Positions 1-11,040 of a stretch of DNA of 64,000 nucleotides are shown here, piece by piece; within the stretch, counting starts at the first letter, position 1; each line of letters opens with the position of its first letter. The stretch is taken from contig OX578146.1 in assembly GCA_951213105.1 (NCBI GenBank), forward strand, positions 49,817,275 to 49,881,274. Reading direction: 5' to 3'. The notes under the pieces are model-generated. The model ran no database searches. It was given only the letters and a program-made list of their open reading frames with translations, and was not told the origin of the DNA. The stretch is from Amaurobius ferox (taxonomy: Eukaryota; Arthropoda; Arachnida; Araneae; Amaurobiidae). The translations under genes were made by a program, and so were the position numbers.

Positions 1-37
1 GAAGCGATTTGGACCTGCATATATATATATATATATA

Positions 38-166
38 CAGGGAGGCCAAAATGAAGCTGGCCCGGAAATGACTTTCCCAGTTTCTAATGATCTCCTTATT
101 GTTTAGATTACGTTTTCACGAAATTCCGAGAAAACTTTCCAGGCCAGTTCTACTTTGACCACCCTG
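38..166. mobile_element. Short MITE of Tc1/mariner type
   Basis: The two ends are inverted repeats of about 33 bp: the left begins CAGGGAGGCCAAAATGAAG and the right, read in reverse complement, begins CAGGGTGGTCAAAGTAGAA. Both ends are flanked by TA, the usual Tc1/mariner target duplication. The body is only ~130 bp and has no open frame, so it is a non-autonomous element inserted at the edge of a TA microsatellite. The superfamily is inferred from the end sequence and the TA flanks. Confidence 0.75.
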
Positions 167-168
<2 letters not shown>

Positions 169-238
<70 letters not shown>

Positions 239-274
239 CATAGATATACATGTATATATATGTGTGTGTGTGTA
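169..274. repeat. (TA)n microsatellite running into (TG)n
   Basis: A long run of TA dinucleotides is followed by short TG runs. Simple low-complexity DNA next to the MITE. Confidence 0.95.
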
Positions 275-965
275 TGTGTTTACTTGTTCATTTAAAATTA
301 ATTTGAACTTTCAAAACTGGATCAGGTACGGTCCAAAACTTGCCTGCTCTTAATATTATGCATCTTTTTGTTTGTTTTGTTTTTCCCTTCACATATCTTT
401 TCCATTTCTTTATTTACTTTTATTGTAGTTTAATCGGATTTCCTTTAAGGATGAAAGTATCCGAAAAAAAGCTTAATCCGTCAGTCTCGGCATATCCGAG
501 GTCATCTCTGACGTCACGAATGATACTGAGTATAGCAATTTTAGAATTTTGATGATAGCACAGCACTTCATTCACAGCATTGTTGCGACGTAGGAGAAAC
601 CGCAGTCGAAGCGACCATGTGAGTAGGTACCGTATTTTCGGAGAATAAGTCCGGAGAAAATAAAAAGGGAGAGCGGAGCATTGGGTTGCATATTCGAGGC
701 ATTTTGATGGTATTTCATCATTGTTAATATTTATAAGTCTGCTGTGGTTATAGGTAGGGCAGTAATTATTTCGCGGCGCAAATTTCCGCTATTTTTTTTG
801 CCGCGGATTTTTTTTTCCGGGGAGAGGGGGGGGGGGGTCTGAAATTTTGCTAATATTAAATATATTCGCAAATGTAAGATATTTTCTTATTATTGCCTAA
901 AGTCTATCCATTTTTGTCTCATGGCGTGAATTTCGAGATTTTTTCTATCGTGTTAGAGTAATAGT
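275..965. other. Non-coding stretch, no feature seen
   Basis: Only short open frames without recognisable similarity. The stretch at 630-660 (CCGTATTTTCGGAGAATAAG) resembles ends of common animal MITEs but no partner end was found. There is a G-run near 829-837. Confidence 0.4.
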
Positions 966-1120
966 TGTTGAGACCCAGACCGTCCGACCTACCAGAAAGG
1001 TGTTGAAAACCCAGACCGTCCGACCTACCAGAAAGGTGTGGAAACCCCAGGTCGTCCGACTCATCCAGAGGCTACCAGAAAGGTGTAAGGTAACTGTTTG
1101 GACAGCCGGCTTAGAATAAT
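966..1120 (+). repeat. Dispersed CAGACCGTCCGAC core repeat, three tandem copies
   Basis: Three successive units contain the core CCCAGACCGTCCGACC or a close variant, followed by TACCAGAAAGGTG. The same core occurs at about 39268 and 41300 on this strand and at about 10650, 46315 and 63650 on the other. Outside the core the sites share little, except that this site, 39290 and 63640 also share an adjoining AAGGTGTAAGGTA-like stretch. No function is recognised; it may be the conserved piece of a SINE-like family. Confidence 0.7.
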
Positions 1121-1640
1121 GGTGTCGGTCTTATTTTTTTTTCGTCGTCAAAAATTAGGTATAAAACATGCATTTAATTAATTTTTTTTTAAGTGATCGC
1201 GTTGAGTGATTACAAAGCATCTTTTGCGAATTCCCCGCACGGGTAATACAGCTGGAAAATATTGAAACACGTTTTAAAAATAAATTATAAGGGAAATTAA
1301 TACAAATATTTTAGAAATACGAATTGCAATTAAAAAGATGCCAACATACCCCTGTTAACACTTACGCCAAAACGTTATTTCATATTAGAACGTATAGAAA
1401 TTGTAGAAAATTCAAAAAATTAAATTTGTTTAAAATATTTTATTTAAAAGTGTGTTGGATTCACGGGTTATAAAATTCCTTCACTGTCTGGATTCAGAAC
1501 GCGACGCAAATGGTGAGCTCGGAAGATGTATAAATATATATTATATGTAGTACAACATAAAGGTTTTCGCAAAATAGGGGTCAATTGCTCTAAACTAACA
1601 TTGGCGAAATTTTAGCAATGGCTAGCAAAATTATATATCA
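1121..1640. other. Non-coding stretch, no feature seen
   Basis: AT-rich sequence with no convincing coding or repeat structure. It leads into the satellite array. Confidence 0.4.
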
Positions 1641-1654
1641 TGCTACTCGTTACC

Positions 1655-3150
1655 CCACAGACAACTAGTGTTGGAGAGAATGGATACACCTAGGATTTTT
1701 ATTCTACCTATTATTATCAATTTGCGGCCTTACGTGAAGCAACTTTTTACATTCTATATCATGCATTTCATGCTACAATTAAACGAAACCATTTTTTATA
1801 TAAAATATACCTCTAAAATATTATCGGTACATATGGACGGAAGGCAAAAATATGTTACTTTTAATTTTCTGTAATTTCATAATATCCGGCAAGATAAAAT
1901 TGTGTTATTAGTTTAGGGCTAATGTTGTTTAGCGAGTAAACGAAATCATTTTATATATGAAGTATACTTCTAAAATATTATCGATACATATGGACGGTAC
2001 GCAAAAATATTTTATTTTTATTTTTCTATAATTTCATAATTTGTGGCAAAAGAAAATAAAAACTAGTTATAACTTTTGGGCTAATGTTGTTTGGAGAGGA
2101 TGGAAACACCCATGATTTCTATTCTGCTTATTATCAGCAATTTGCTACGGTCTCATCTGGTGCAACCTCCTAGATTCTATTTAGTATGTTACAAACAAAC
2201 AATTAAACGAAAATATTTTTTATATAAAATATACTTCTAAAATATTATCGGTACATATGGACGGTACGCAAAAATATTTTATTTTTATTTTTCTATAATT
2301 TCATAATTTGTGGCAAAAGAAAATAAAAACTAGTTATAACTTTTGGGCTAATGTTGTTTGGAGAGGATGGAAACACCCATGATTTCTATTCTGCTTATTA
2401 TCAGCAATTTGCTACGGTCTCATCTGGTGCAACCTCCTAGATTCTATTTAGTATGTTACAAACAAACAATTAAACGAAAATATTTTTTATATAAAATATA
2501 CTTCTAAAATATTATCGGTACATATGGACGGTACGCAAAAATATTTTATTTTTATTTTTCTATAATTTCATAATTTGTGGCAAAAGAAAATAAAAACTAG
2601 TTATAACTTTTGGGCTAATGTTGTTTGGAGAGGATGGAAACACCCATGATTTCTATTCTGCTTATTATCAGCAATTTGCTACGGTCTCATCTGGTGCAAC
2701 CTCCTAGATTCTATTTAGTATGTTACAAACAAACAATTAAACGAAAATATTTTTTATATAAAATATACTTCTAAAATATTATCGGTACATATGGACGGTA
2801 CGCAAAAATATTTTATTTTTATTTTTCTATAATTTCATAATTTGTGGCAAAAGAAAATAAAAACTAGTTATAACTTTTGGGCTAATGTTGTTTGGAGAGG
2901 ATGGAAACACCCACGATTTCTATTCTGCTTATTATCAGCAATTTGCTACGGTCTCATCTGGTGCAACCTCCTAGATTCTATTTAGTATGTTACAAACAAA
3001 CAATTAAACGAAAATATTTTTTATATAAAATATACTTCTAAAATATTATCGATACATATGGACGGTACACAAAAATATTTTACTTTCAATTTTCTGTAAT
3101 TTCATAATTTGTAACAAAATAAAATTATGCTATCAGTTTTGGGCTTAACT
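1655..3150. repeat. Satellite array with a 267-bp period
   Basis: The landmark GGACGGTACGCAAAAATA recurs at about 1992, 2259, 2526, 2793 and 3060, exactly 267 bp apart. The central units from ~2100 to ~2990 look almost identical by eye, while the first (from ~1655) and last units are diverged. The first full unit is followed by one lacking ~110 bp. Identical centre and diverged edges are typical of an array homogenised by unequal exchange. No conserved open frame runs through the units. Confidence 0.95.
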
Positions 3151-3200
3151 AGGGGTTGTCTAAATGGTTACAGTCGAAAAATTTGACTATGACTTGTTAG

Positions 3201-3233
<33 letters not shown>

Positions 3234-3857
3234 AAAAAAAAAGGAAATTTTTACGTGTAAGTTTACTTGGAACAATTAGTTCCAATATAAAATCCAAGCC
3301 GATAATTTATTTCCGTTTAGATTACTCGGTTTTGATTAATGTGCCAATATGATATTGGCCCATTATAATATACAATATTGACATATTATATACAATACTA
3401 CAATATGTTTCCGGCAATGCCAGGGAATTAAAGCAAGATAGTTATAGAAAATAACTGTTCAAGCAGGGTTATGTGCAGCAATTATATGAAAATTGTATAC
3501 AATTTGTATACACTGGAATAACGATACGACCGCCAGGGACGACTCCCCCACGCCCTCCCTCTGAGTGACTGTGTTAACTGTATAAATTAGCAAACCATGC
3601 TAATGGTGATATTTTTAGATACATATAATTTTATGTTATCATTGTTAATAACTATTTGTTGTTGCTGAACTTTAATAATAGCATACAATTCGGTAGTGCT
3701 GTATGTGCTGTATGTTCTCTTTATTATGAACAGGAATTTAAAATTATTGCTCAATTAAAAATACAGTGAGTTTCATAGTTTGTGATATAGGTACGATTTG
3801 TTAGGGGGTGGGGGTCTAGGTGGTCGCAAATTTATTGAGTTTTATCTGAAAGGAAGT
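3151..3857. other. Non-coding stretch with TA microsatellite
   Basis: Contains a TA run at about 3204-3228 and, at 3340-3420, several ATATTGG/CAATATTG words like those clustered at 13.3-13.6 kb. No gene seen. Confidence 0.5.
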
Positions 3858-4260
3858 ATTGGGTTGATCGGAAAATTATGCAGGATTGAGATAGACAACT
3901 TCTAACGAAAAAGAAAACTTTACTGATGCATAAAATTAATCATTAATAGAGTCTCCATCATTTTCTATAACATTTGCCCATATCTAAGGCAATTTTTCAA
4001 TTCCTGCTTTGAAGAATTTTTTTGGCTTTGACTCAATCCTTTTGATGCAATCCTGGCTTTGCTGCGGGGATAGACTTCTCTCTTGGGCTCAACTATTGTC
4101 TTTTTCGTATAACATTAGCATAAACATAAAGGATTCACTTTTCATCACCAGTCATAATTCGCCTTAAAAAAGACTTTACTTCGTTTCGTGTGACCAAAGA
4201 AGTGTAGAGTGATACTCGGTGCTGACGGATTTGAACTGAAAATTCATGTAGGATCCATAA
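3858..4260 (-). pseudogene. Decayed mariner transposase fragment
   Basis: On the minus strand the frame reads LVTRNEVKSFLRRIMTGDEK, which matches the region just before the first catalytic aspartate of mariner transposases (TGDEKW in the family), then continues out of frame through KPKKFFKAGIEKLP and stops soon after. The sequence at 3859-3880, TTGGGTTGATCGGAAAATTA, resembles a mariner terminal repeat and sits where the 3' end should be. The middle of the catalytic domain, including the second and third catalytic residues, is missing, so this is an internally deleted dead copy. The 26 residues in front of the match (from 4338 down to 4260) are not recognisable as mariner. Confidence 0.75.
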
Positions 4261-4643
4261 GTTTTTGTGCGCTCCGCGTTTGGTCGTGTCTGTTGTTTTG
4301 TTGATTCGTATTTTCTTCCGGAGAGACAGTTTTGGCATTTATTTTATATATATTTGTTTTCTAGTTTAGTGGTGGATTGTTTATTTGGTTCTTGGTTTTT
4401 CTGCCTTTCTGGTCTCTTCTTTTCTGTTTAATGTGGGAAAACTGAGGATATTTTTACACGGACTTATTTGCGGTGTTTTTGTTAAGCCCTTTGTTGGTAC
4501 GGGGCACGGTCTGGTTCGCAAAAAAAAAAAAAAAAACCCGACAAGACTTGCTTATTTGTTTCAAATGTTCCATTGCTGTTGATTGTGCACATTGCAATAA
4601 TAATTAATAATTTTATTATTAATATTTGTTTTCCCTAATGTTA
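4261..4643. other. Non-coding stretch, no feature seen
   Basis: GT-rich sequence with an A-run at 4519-4534. No gene or repeat recognised. Confidence 0.4.
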
Positions 4644-5558
4644 TTACTTTCCTTATATACATAATGTGTAAGGAAAGTATTGTGACGGGGTCGAAAATTC
4701 GAATTCGAGTTTTCGACGGGAGAGCACGTTTCAAGCGTCCCTGATCACGAATCAAGCATTTTTGAGGTGATGTCTGTGTGTGTGTGTGTGTGAGAATCTG
4801 TGGAGACGATATCTCACGAACAAATATAGCGATTCGAATGAAATTTGGTACAAAAATCACAATTCGTGAATACTGGAAGCCTATTGTTTTTAAGCGTAAT
4901 CGAAAGCTCAGAAACCCCCTAAATTTTCGAGTGAAATTTTGAAAAAATCATCAAAAAATCAAAACCTTTAATAAAGTTATGCAAATAGCAATGTCTTCTG
5001 TAATTTTTCCTTAGAAAACGATTGACATAAACTTTAGAACACTAGCATGAACCGTTCTCGAGATATTGTACATTTTTAAAATAAATTTATCAAAAAATCC
5101 CATAAATTAAAAATAATATGTTAACTGTTGAGAAACATGTTCACTTTTCATATGTATAATATCATGCGATAAATTTGGTGACATCATTCTCGTGGATCTA
5201 GCTCGTTCCATTTATGAGAAAATATACTTTGAGTAATACTTTTGTATTTGAACGCCAATAGTTATTTATCTGCTATAAGAATAACTTATTTTTCCGTCCA
5301 TAACGCTTGGCGAGATTTTAGCGCCGAATTTGGCGGAATGTCGCCAACTTGGCGACTTTTTAATGTTGCCAAATTAACGAAAATTTCGCCAAATGGATAA
5401 AAATGACACTAAATCAATGAAGATGACGACTAATTGACGAAAATTCGATATCTTGAAAAGAATATAAATATCTACGTTAAGAAAAACCTAATTTTTTATT
5501 GTAAAAGTAGTAAATTTATTGAATTATATAAGGAAAGTCATGTGTTGCCCACATCAGA
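4644..5558 (-). mobile_element. H element, subfamily A, complete copy
   Basis: Read on the minus strand the copy starts TCTGATGTGGGCAACACATG, directly followed by GACTTTCCTTATATAA, and ends with the hairpin ACTTTCCTTA...TAAGGAAAGT at 4646-4680. The 5' GACTTTCCTTATAT is the inverted partner of the 3' ATAAGGAAAGT, a subterminal inverted repeat. A TG microsatellite (4771-4791) lies near the 3' end and several TTGGCGA/TCGCCAA palindromes near 5290-5400. No coding capacity. The layout matches Helentron-derived non-autonomous elements (HINE/DINE-1 type); the class is an inference. Confidence 0.7.
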
Positions 5559-5908
5559 TTTTTTATTTTATGTAATTTTAACATTTTAATTTTTTTTTAT
5601 TATATAAATGGTTCTTAATGACGATTTATGTTTTTCTATTTTTGGTTATATATATTTTTCACGTTTGATGAAAGAAATCTATTGATTTATTAAATGAAAA
5701 ATTGCCTTACCGTATTTTTAACCAGGAATATATCAATAGCTATTATGAGCCATTCCATCGGAAATTTTTCTTTCTCACATGGGGCACTATGCAGAAACAA
5801 ATTGAGGAAATTGTAAGTACCTTCATGTCGTATACAAATACGTTTAAACCGGCCCAAAGCCGTTCTTCAAATAATAACGATACTACCTCCATAAATTAAA
5901 TATGTTTA
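5559..5908. other. Non-coding stretch, no feature seen
   Basis: T-rich sequence and a short open frame without similarity. Confidence 0.4.
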
Positions 5909-5924
5909 TTACTTTCCTCATATA

Positions 5925-7689
5925 CCGGGTGGTCAGAATTAAAACACCCCTACTCTGAGCTCTCTATACATCGAACTACTCAGTGTAAAGGCTCCAAATT
6001 GTTGAACCTACTATTCAAGACATGGGGAAAGGGATTACGCGAAAAAAAAATAGTTCCAGAAACACCGATAGGTGGCGCTGTACAACAGAAAATATGCTAA
6101 AAAGACACAAAATAATCACACAAAAAACAAACACATGCGATATGGAATTTTTTACTTTTTAATTTCTTTTGCTGATATGAAAAAGAAAGAAGATAAAAAA
6201 AGAAGAAACTTAAACTGTCATTGTAACTGCAATTTCGCACTGTAAGCACAAAAATTTACATAAACCCTTGGTTTGCAGCTATGTTCTGGGCATAAAATAG
6301 GATAAAACTGGGAAATTTTCATTCTTATCAGCGATGGCTGTCACACTGCCAGAACGCGCTTTGCTTATGAAGCTGTTTTATGAAAACAAAGGACATGCTG
6401 CAGCTGCACTTCGAGAGTTTCGTTGACTTAAGAATTTGCGAAAAGAACCATTATTTCCACATGCTCTCAGGAGAATGATCGCTCGATTTGAGAAAACTGG
6501 ACTTCTTGGAGTTCAGCCGGATCGAGGACGCAAATAGACTCATTCAGATGTCGTTGACGATGTTGCCACCGCTATTGTTGAACAATCAATGGATAACGTT
6601 ATAGGCTGTAGTAGTGCACGTGGAGTGCCACGACACTTGGGTGTTCCCTACAGCACAGTGCGGAACGTACTGAGAAACATAGTGCATTTTTTCTCGTACA
6701 AAATTAGTCACAATCACCACTTGCTGTCCATCGACAAGGAGAAGCGACTGACCTTTGTATTGACATTTCTGGCTAGAGTTGAAGTGGATGCATCGTGGCC
6801 ATGGCAGATTCTATGGAGCGATGAAGCGCAGTTCCATCTAAGTGGAACAGTCGACACCCATAACTGTCGCATTTGGGACACGGAAAACCCTCGTACCTTC
6901 CAAGAGATTCCACTTCACTCACCGAAAGTTACAGTCTGGTAAGGATTCACAGCCACATTCATTCTCGGAGATTTCTTTTTCGAAGAGGCTACTCCCAATG
7001 GCCCTGTGACATGCACCGTTTGGGGTACAAAAACATGCTCGAAAATTTTGTTGTACCCCAACTGCAACAGCACCAATGTCTTGATTCAATTACCTTTATG
7101 CGAGATGGAACGCCTCCACACATTGGACTCTGTGTACAGCAGTGTCTTCGGCAAAATTTTACTAATGGTACAGTAGTAATTAGTCGTGCGTTTCGGACAA
7201 CCTGGCCATCTCGTTCTCCAGATCTTAATTCCTGTGATTTTTGGTTGTGGGGATACTTAAAAAGTCTTGTTTATCGAGGACGTCTGGTAACCTTGGCAGA
7301 TTTGAAAGACAATATCACTGTGCATGTCAGAAGCATCTCAATCGACCAATTACGATCCGCAGTTGAACAAGCTATCCACAGACTGCAGATTTTACATCTT
7401 GAAGAAGAGAACCATATTGAGCAGCACTCCCTGCATCGATAAGGTCCATGTGATATGAATGTTTGGTACGTTCGAATAAAATTTGTTACAAATGTGTATT
7501 TTGTGTCTTTTCAGCATATTTTTTGTTCTACAGCGCCACCTATCGGTGTTTCTGGAACTAATTTTTTATTTCACGTAATCCCTTTCCCCATGTCTTGAAT
7601 AGTATGTTCAACAATTTTGGAATCTTTACACTGAGTAGTTCGATCTATAGAGAGCTCAGAGTAGGGGTGTTTTAATTCTGACCACCAGG
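5925..7689 (+). mobile_element. Mariner-like transposon with ~197-bp terminal inverted repeats
   Basis: The element is ~1.77 kb. The left end CCGGGTGGTCAGAATTAAAA is matched in reverse complement at the right end (7670-7689), and the match continues inward for ~197 bp on each side with only scattered differences, including the shared stretch CACCGATAGGTGGCGCTGTA. Both ends are flanked by TA. It is inserted in the terminal hairpin of an H element: TACTTTCC lies to its left (5910) and TATAAGGAAAGT to its right (7698). Inside is one broken transposase gene. Ends this long are unusual for mariner, which normally has ~30-bp repeats. Confidence 0.92.
6334..7442 (+). pseudogene. Mariner-like transposase, inactivated
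   Basis: The reading frame starts MAVTLPERALLMKLFYENKG and shows an N-terminal helix-turn-helix region (ALREFR...LRRMIARFEKTG), the first catalytic motif ILWSDEAQFHL, the second FMRDGTPPHI and the third RSPDLNSCDFWLWGYLK. By my count 38 residues separate the second and third aspartates, so it is not classic DD34D. In-frame stops follow residues LREFR, GRK and KVTVW, and a frameshift lies near 7015, so the protein cannot be made. This transposase type is common in spiders and some other arthropods (family knowledge). The C-terminus ends normally at 7442, close to the right inverted repeat. Confidence 0.9.
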
Positions 7690-8612
7690 TACCTAATATA
7701 TAAGGAAAGTATTGTGACGGGGTCGAAAATTCGAATTCAAGTTTCCGACGGGAGAGCACGTTTCAAGCATCCCTGATTACGAATCAAACATTTTTGAGGT
7801 GATGTCTGTGTGTGTGTGTATGAAAGTATGTATGTGTGTGTGTCAGTGAGTCTGTGGAGACGATAACTGACGAACAAATGGACCGATTCGAACAAAATTT
7901 AGTACAAAAATTACAATCCGTGAATATTGGAAGCCCATTGTTTTTAAATGTAATCGAATATTCAGAATTCCTCTAAATTGTCGAGTAAAATTTTGAAAAA
8001 ACCATCAAATAATCAAAACCTTTAATAAAGTTACGCAAATAGATATTTCGAATGTAATTTCCCTTAGAAAACGATTGACATAAACTTTAGAACGCTAGCA
8101 TGAACCGTTCTCGAGATATTGCACGGTTTTTAAATAAATTTATCAAAAAATCTCATGAATTAAAAAAATATATTAACTCTTGAGAAACATGTTCACTTTT
8201 CATATGTAATATCATGCGATAAATTGGGTGACATCATTCTCGTGGATCTAGCTCGTTCCATTCCTGAGAAAAGATACTTTGAGTAATACTTTTGTATTTA
8301 AACGCCAATAGTTACTTATATCTGCTATAAGAATAACTTAATTCTCCGTCCATAACGCTTGGCGAGATTTCGGCGCCGAATTTGGCGGAATGTCGCCAAC
8401 TTGGCGATTTTTTTAAATGTTGCCAAATTAACGGAAATCTCGCCAAATGGATAAAGATAACACTAAATCAGCGAAAATGACGACTAATTCAATAAAATTC
8501 AATATCTTTGAAAGAATATAAGTATCTACTATAAGAATAACATTTTTTAAAACTGTAAAAGTAGTAAATCCATTGCATTATATAAGGAAAGTTATGTGTT
8601 GCCCACATCAGA
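7690..8612 (-). mobile_element. H element, subfamily A, split by the mariner-like insertion
   Basis: Close relative of the copy at 4644-5558. Its terminal hairpin is cut in two: the outer half ACTTTCC...TATA is at 5909-5924, left of the transposon, and TATAAGGAAAGT continues at 7698. The internal part carries TG runs at 7806-7845, a TCGCCAACTTGGCGA palindrome at ~8391 and ends at 8612 with the reverse complement of TCTGATGTGGGCAACACA. The insertion therefore post-dates this H copy. Confidence 0.75.
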
Positions 8613-9729
8613 TTTTTACAATTTGTAACAACAGGACTATTGACGATTGAGTTGTAAGAAATCACTACTAATTTGTGTCATATTTTCCACAGCGACGAAA
8701 TTCGACAATCTGTCAAGTCATGCGTTGGGTCACCGCCAAGTTTTTCTTTTAGAATTTACCGAAATATGTTTTGTGGAATACAATTACTGTTTTGCATCAT
8801 CCGATGACACATTTAAAATCTTCGATTGCTTCAAGTGAGGACATTCGTTACAAAGGAAACGCTCTGGTCTGATTGCCATCACGGATTTTCCTTTTGTTGC
8901 GTTTCAGATGAAGAAAAAAAGCTTAAAATAAGCTCTGGGAGCGTTCCTGGAAGAAAAAAAAAAAGGATGTGTGCTACAAATGACTTTTCCTAAAGATTCG
9001 AATTTATTTTTTCTTTCTTTGCATGCATGATTTATTGGTATTTTCTTTGTATTTGATTATTTAGTGATGCAAGGAAGACTGGGTATGCCCCTTTTTGGCG
9101 GGTTTTTGTACACTGTAGAACATTCGGAAACCTTTGGCGTTTTTTTTTTTTTTTTCAGCTATTTTGTAGATAATTTCGGAAAATGGATAAGAAATTTCAT
9201 AATTATAGACATTCATGAATGCTCCAGCTTCATTTTTTAAATACTCAGCTAATTATTGTCTGCGAAGCGCTATTTTTGTATATATATATATATCACAATA
9301 TAGTAACCATCTAGCAAATTTATTTCGATACTGTAAGGCTGAATCATATCCTGTTAATTTTGTTAAATATCACTTTAGATATTTTGAATTCTATTTATAA
9401 TATGTTATTTATTGTTTTAGTCAAATTTGAAATTGCTATTGTATACTTTAAACATTAAAATATTCTTTAAGATTTTATTGTGTTTGTGATAAGTTTTGGA
9501 TACATATTATATAATTGTTAATTATTAATTATTATTTAGTATAATTTGTAAACATATTTTTCTTTATATCTCAAATTTTTGGGTTTGAAACATGTCTATT
9601 TGTATATCTATTGTCCATTGGTTTAACATCTTATTCAAGAGTATTTCCTATAATTCACAACAGATGGCGCCCTTTAGTATTCTTTTCTAATTCATCCTAG
9701 GATAGAGCAACGCAATATTAGGCGTCGTG
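8613..9729. other. Non-coding stretch, no gene recognised
   Basis: Holds short open frames (for example 8647-8838 and 9215-9400) without similarity that I recognise, A- and T-runs (8954-8964, 9139-9156) and a short TA run at 9280-9293. Confidence 0.4.
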
Positions 9730-10353
9730 AATAATGGTGAAGGAAGGTATGAGTTTAATTCTTGAATCCTATCTGAATCCTTGGGATCTGAATCCTTGTG
9801 GACTTCTGGATAGATTACTTATATGTTTGCTATGTGCACTCTCATCCTCTTCTTTCCATTTGCCTAATATTATTTTTTGTTATTTCCATTTATGTTTCTG
9901 TCTGGTAATGTGTCGGATCTTTTGACGATGTTTCGGCCATGTGGCTGTATCATTAAGTGAAACACATTTGGAACCTCTGTGGATGCAAAAATCCTTGAAA
10001 AGCTGAATCTACAGAGGTTCTATCCAATTTCATATTTTTGGATTGCATCTTTTCTTTTATTTTTATTTTTTGTCATTTAATATTTTGAGCCTCCAGATTT
10101 TGATAATCCTTTGATGTTTGAACTTGATTTGTATGTATCGTTCTTGAATGTTGATAAATTCATGTGTATTATTGATAATTTAAAATTAAGATTATTTTGC
10201 CTTATATGGTAGAATTGTTTTCCTTTTGTTAGATAGTTCCTTTCATATCCTCTTTACTTAATTTTCCTCCGTTTTGTTTTTGAACCAGGGTATGACACAT
10301 ATCATGTTTTAAATTAGTCTTACTATTTTTATTTATTTTTATCTTTATATATA
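9730..10353 (-). mobile_element. Possible Penelope-like retroelement remnant ending in (TA)n
   Basis: The segment contains a hammerhead-like core of the kind found in Penelope-like elements (9924-9955, minus strand) and, ~400 bp away, ends at a TA microsatellite (10347-10361). Weak similarity around TGTTAGATAGTT (~10230) links it to the T repeats at 54.7-56.2 kb. No RT frame is visible here. Weak call based on the motif and the (TA)n border. Confidence 0.35.
9924..9955 (-). ncRNA. Degenerate minimal hammerhead ribozyme-like motif
   Basis: On the minus strand the order is TTAATGA, a stem-loop GCC-ACAT-GGC, CGAAAC, a 3-nt loop ATC and GTC. This is the layout of the minimal type I hammerhead described in Penelope-like elements: CUGAUGA, stem II, GAAAC, very short stem III, then the cleavage GUC. 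The first box differs at two of seven positions (TTAATGA instead of CTGATGA), so it is probably inactive. Pairing of stem I is poor by eye. Confidence 0.4.
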
Positions 10354-10585
10354 TATATATTAAGGATTTTAATTTATTTGCATTATAAATACCAGAGATT
10401 GATCTTTTATTGAAAAAGGTCTGCAGAGCAAATGTGAAAATAAAATAGTCTGAAGTGAAAATTTGAAATCAAAATTGATTATGCGATAAGCTTGTGAAAA
10501 TTATAAATAGAACATTATAAATAAAACAGGCACTAAATAGGTATGAAATACCCGCCTATCTTTGTTCCATATATAAGGTAAGCAA

Positions 10586-10683
10586 TTGAAAAAAAGAATT
10601 ACACACACATATGTATCCGGCCACACATTAAGTTGCTGTACGCCTCTGGGCCAGTCGTGTGGTCTAGGTCTTCAACACACACA

Positions 10684-10728
<45 letters not shown>

Positions 10729-10740
10729 TAACTTCCAAAA
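10586..10740 (-). repeat. Dispersed core repeat with CA/TA microsatellite
   Basis: GGTCTAGGTCTTCAACACAC at ~10661 matches the reverse complement of the CAGACCGTCCGAC core family seen at 968 and 46315, in a diverged form, and is followed by CA and then TA runs up to ~10725. Confidence 0.5.
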
Positions 10741-10964
10741 GTTAAGCACGCAATGCAAATTTTCATTTTTCGAAAGCGTATTTGAATTTGAGTGGCTGAA
10801 AATCGCTGTGGATGTAGATGGCATCGCATGTTACAGCCAATCACGATTGACTGTCCGGATACTATATGCTAATTAGGCAGTCGTTGAATACGCCAGCATT
10901 CTGAAGGGTTTGAGGAGGTGCATTTAAATACTGATACGAAGTGTTTATAACTTTGATAACCTAA

Positions 10965-11036
10965 ATTGGAACATTTAATAACCTAATTTGATAACCTAAA
11001 TTGGAATATATTTGATAACCTAAATTGGAACATATT
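10965..11036. repeat. Short tandem repeat TTTGATAACCTAAATTGGAA
   Basis: Three to four imperfect copies of a 22-32 bp unit containing GATAACCTAAATTGGAA, immediately upstream of the LINE remnant. Confidence 0.7.
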
Positions 11037-11040
11037 ACGT

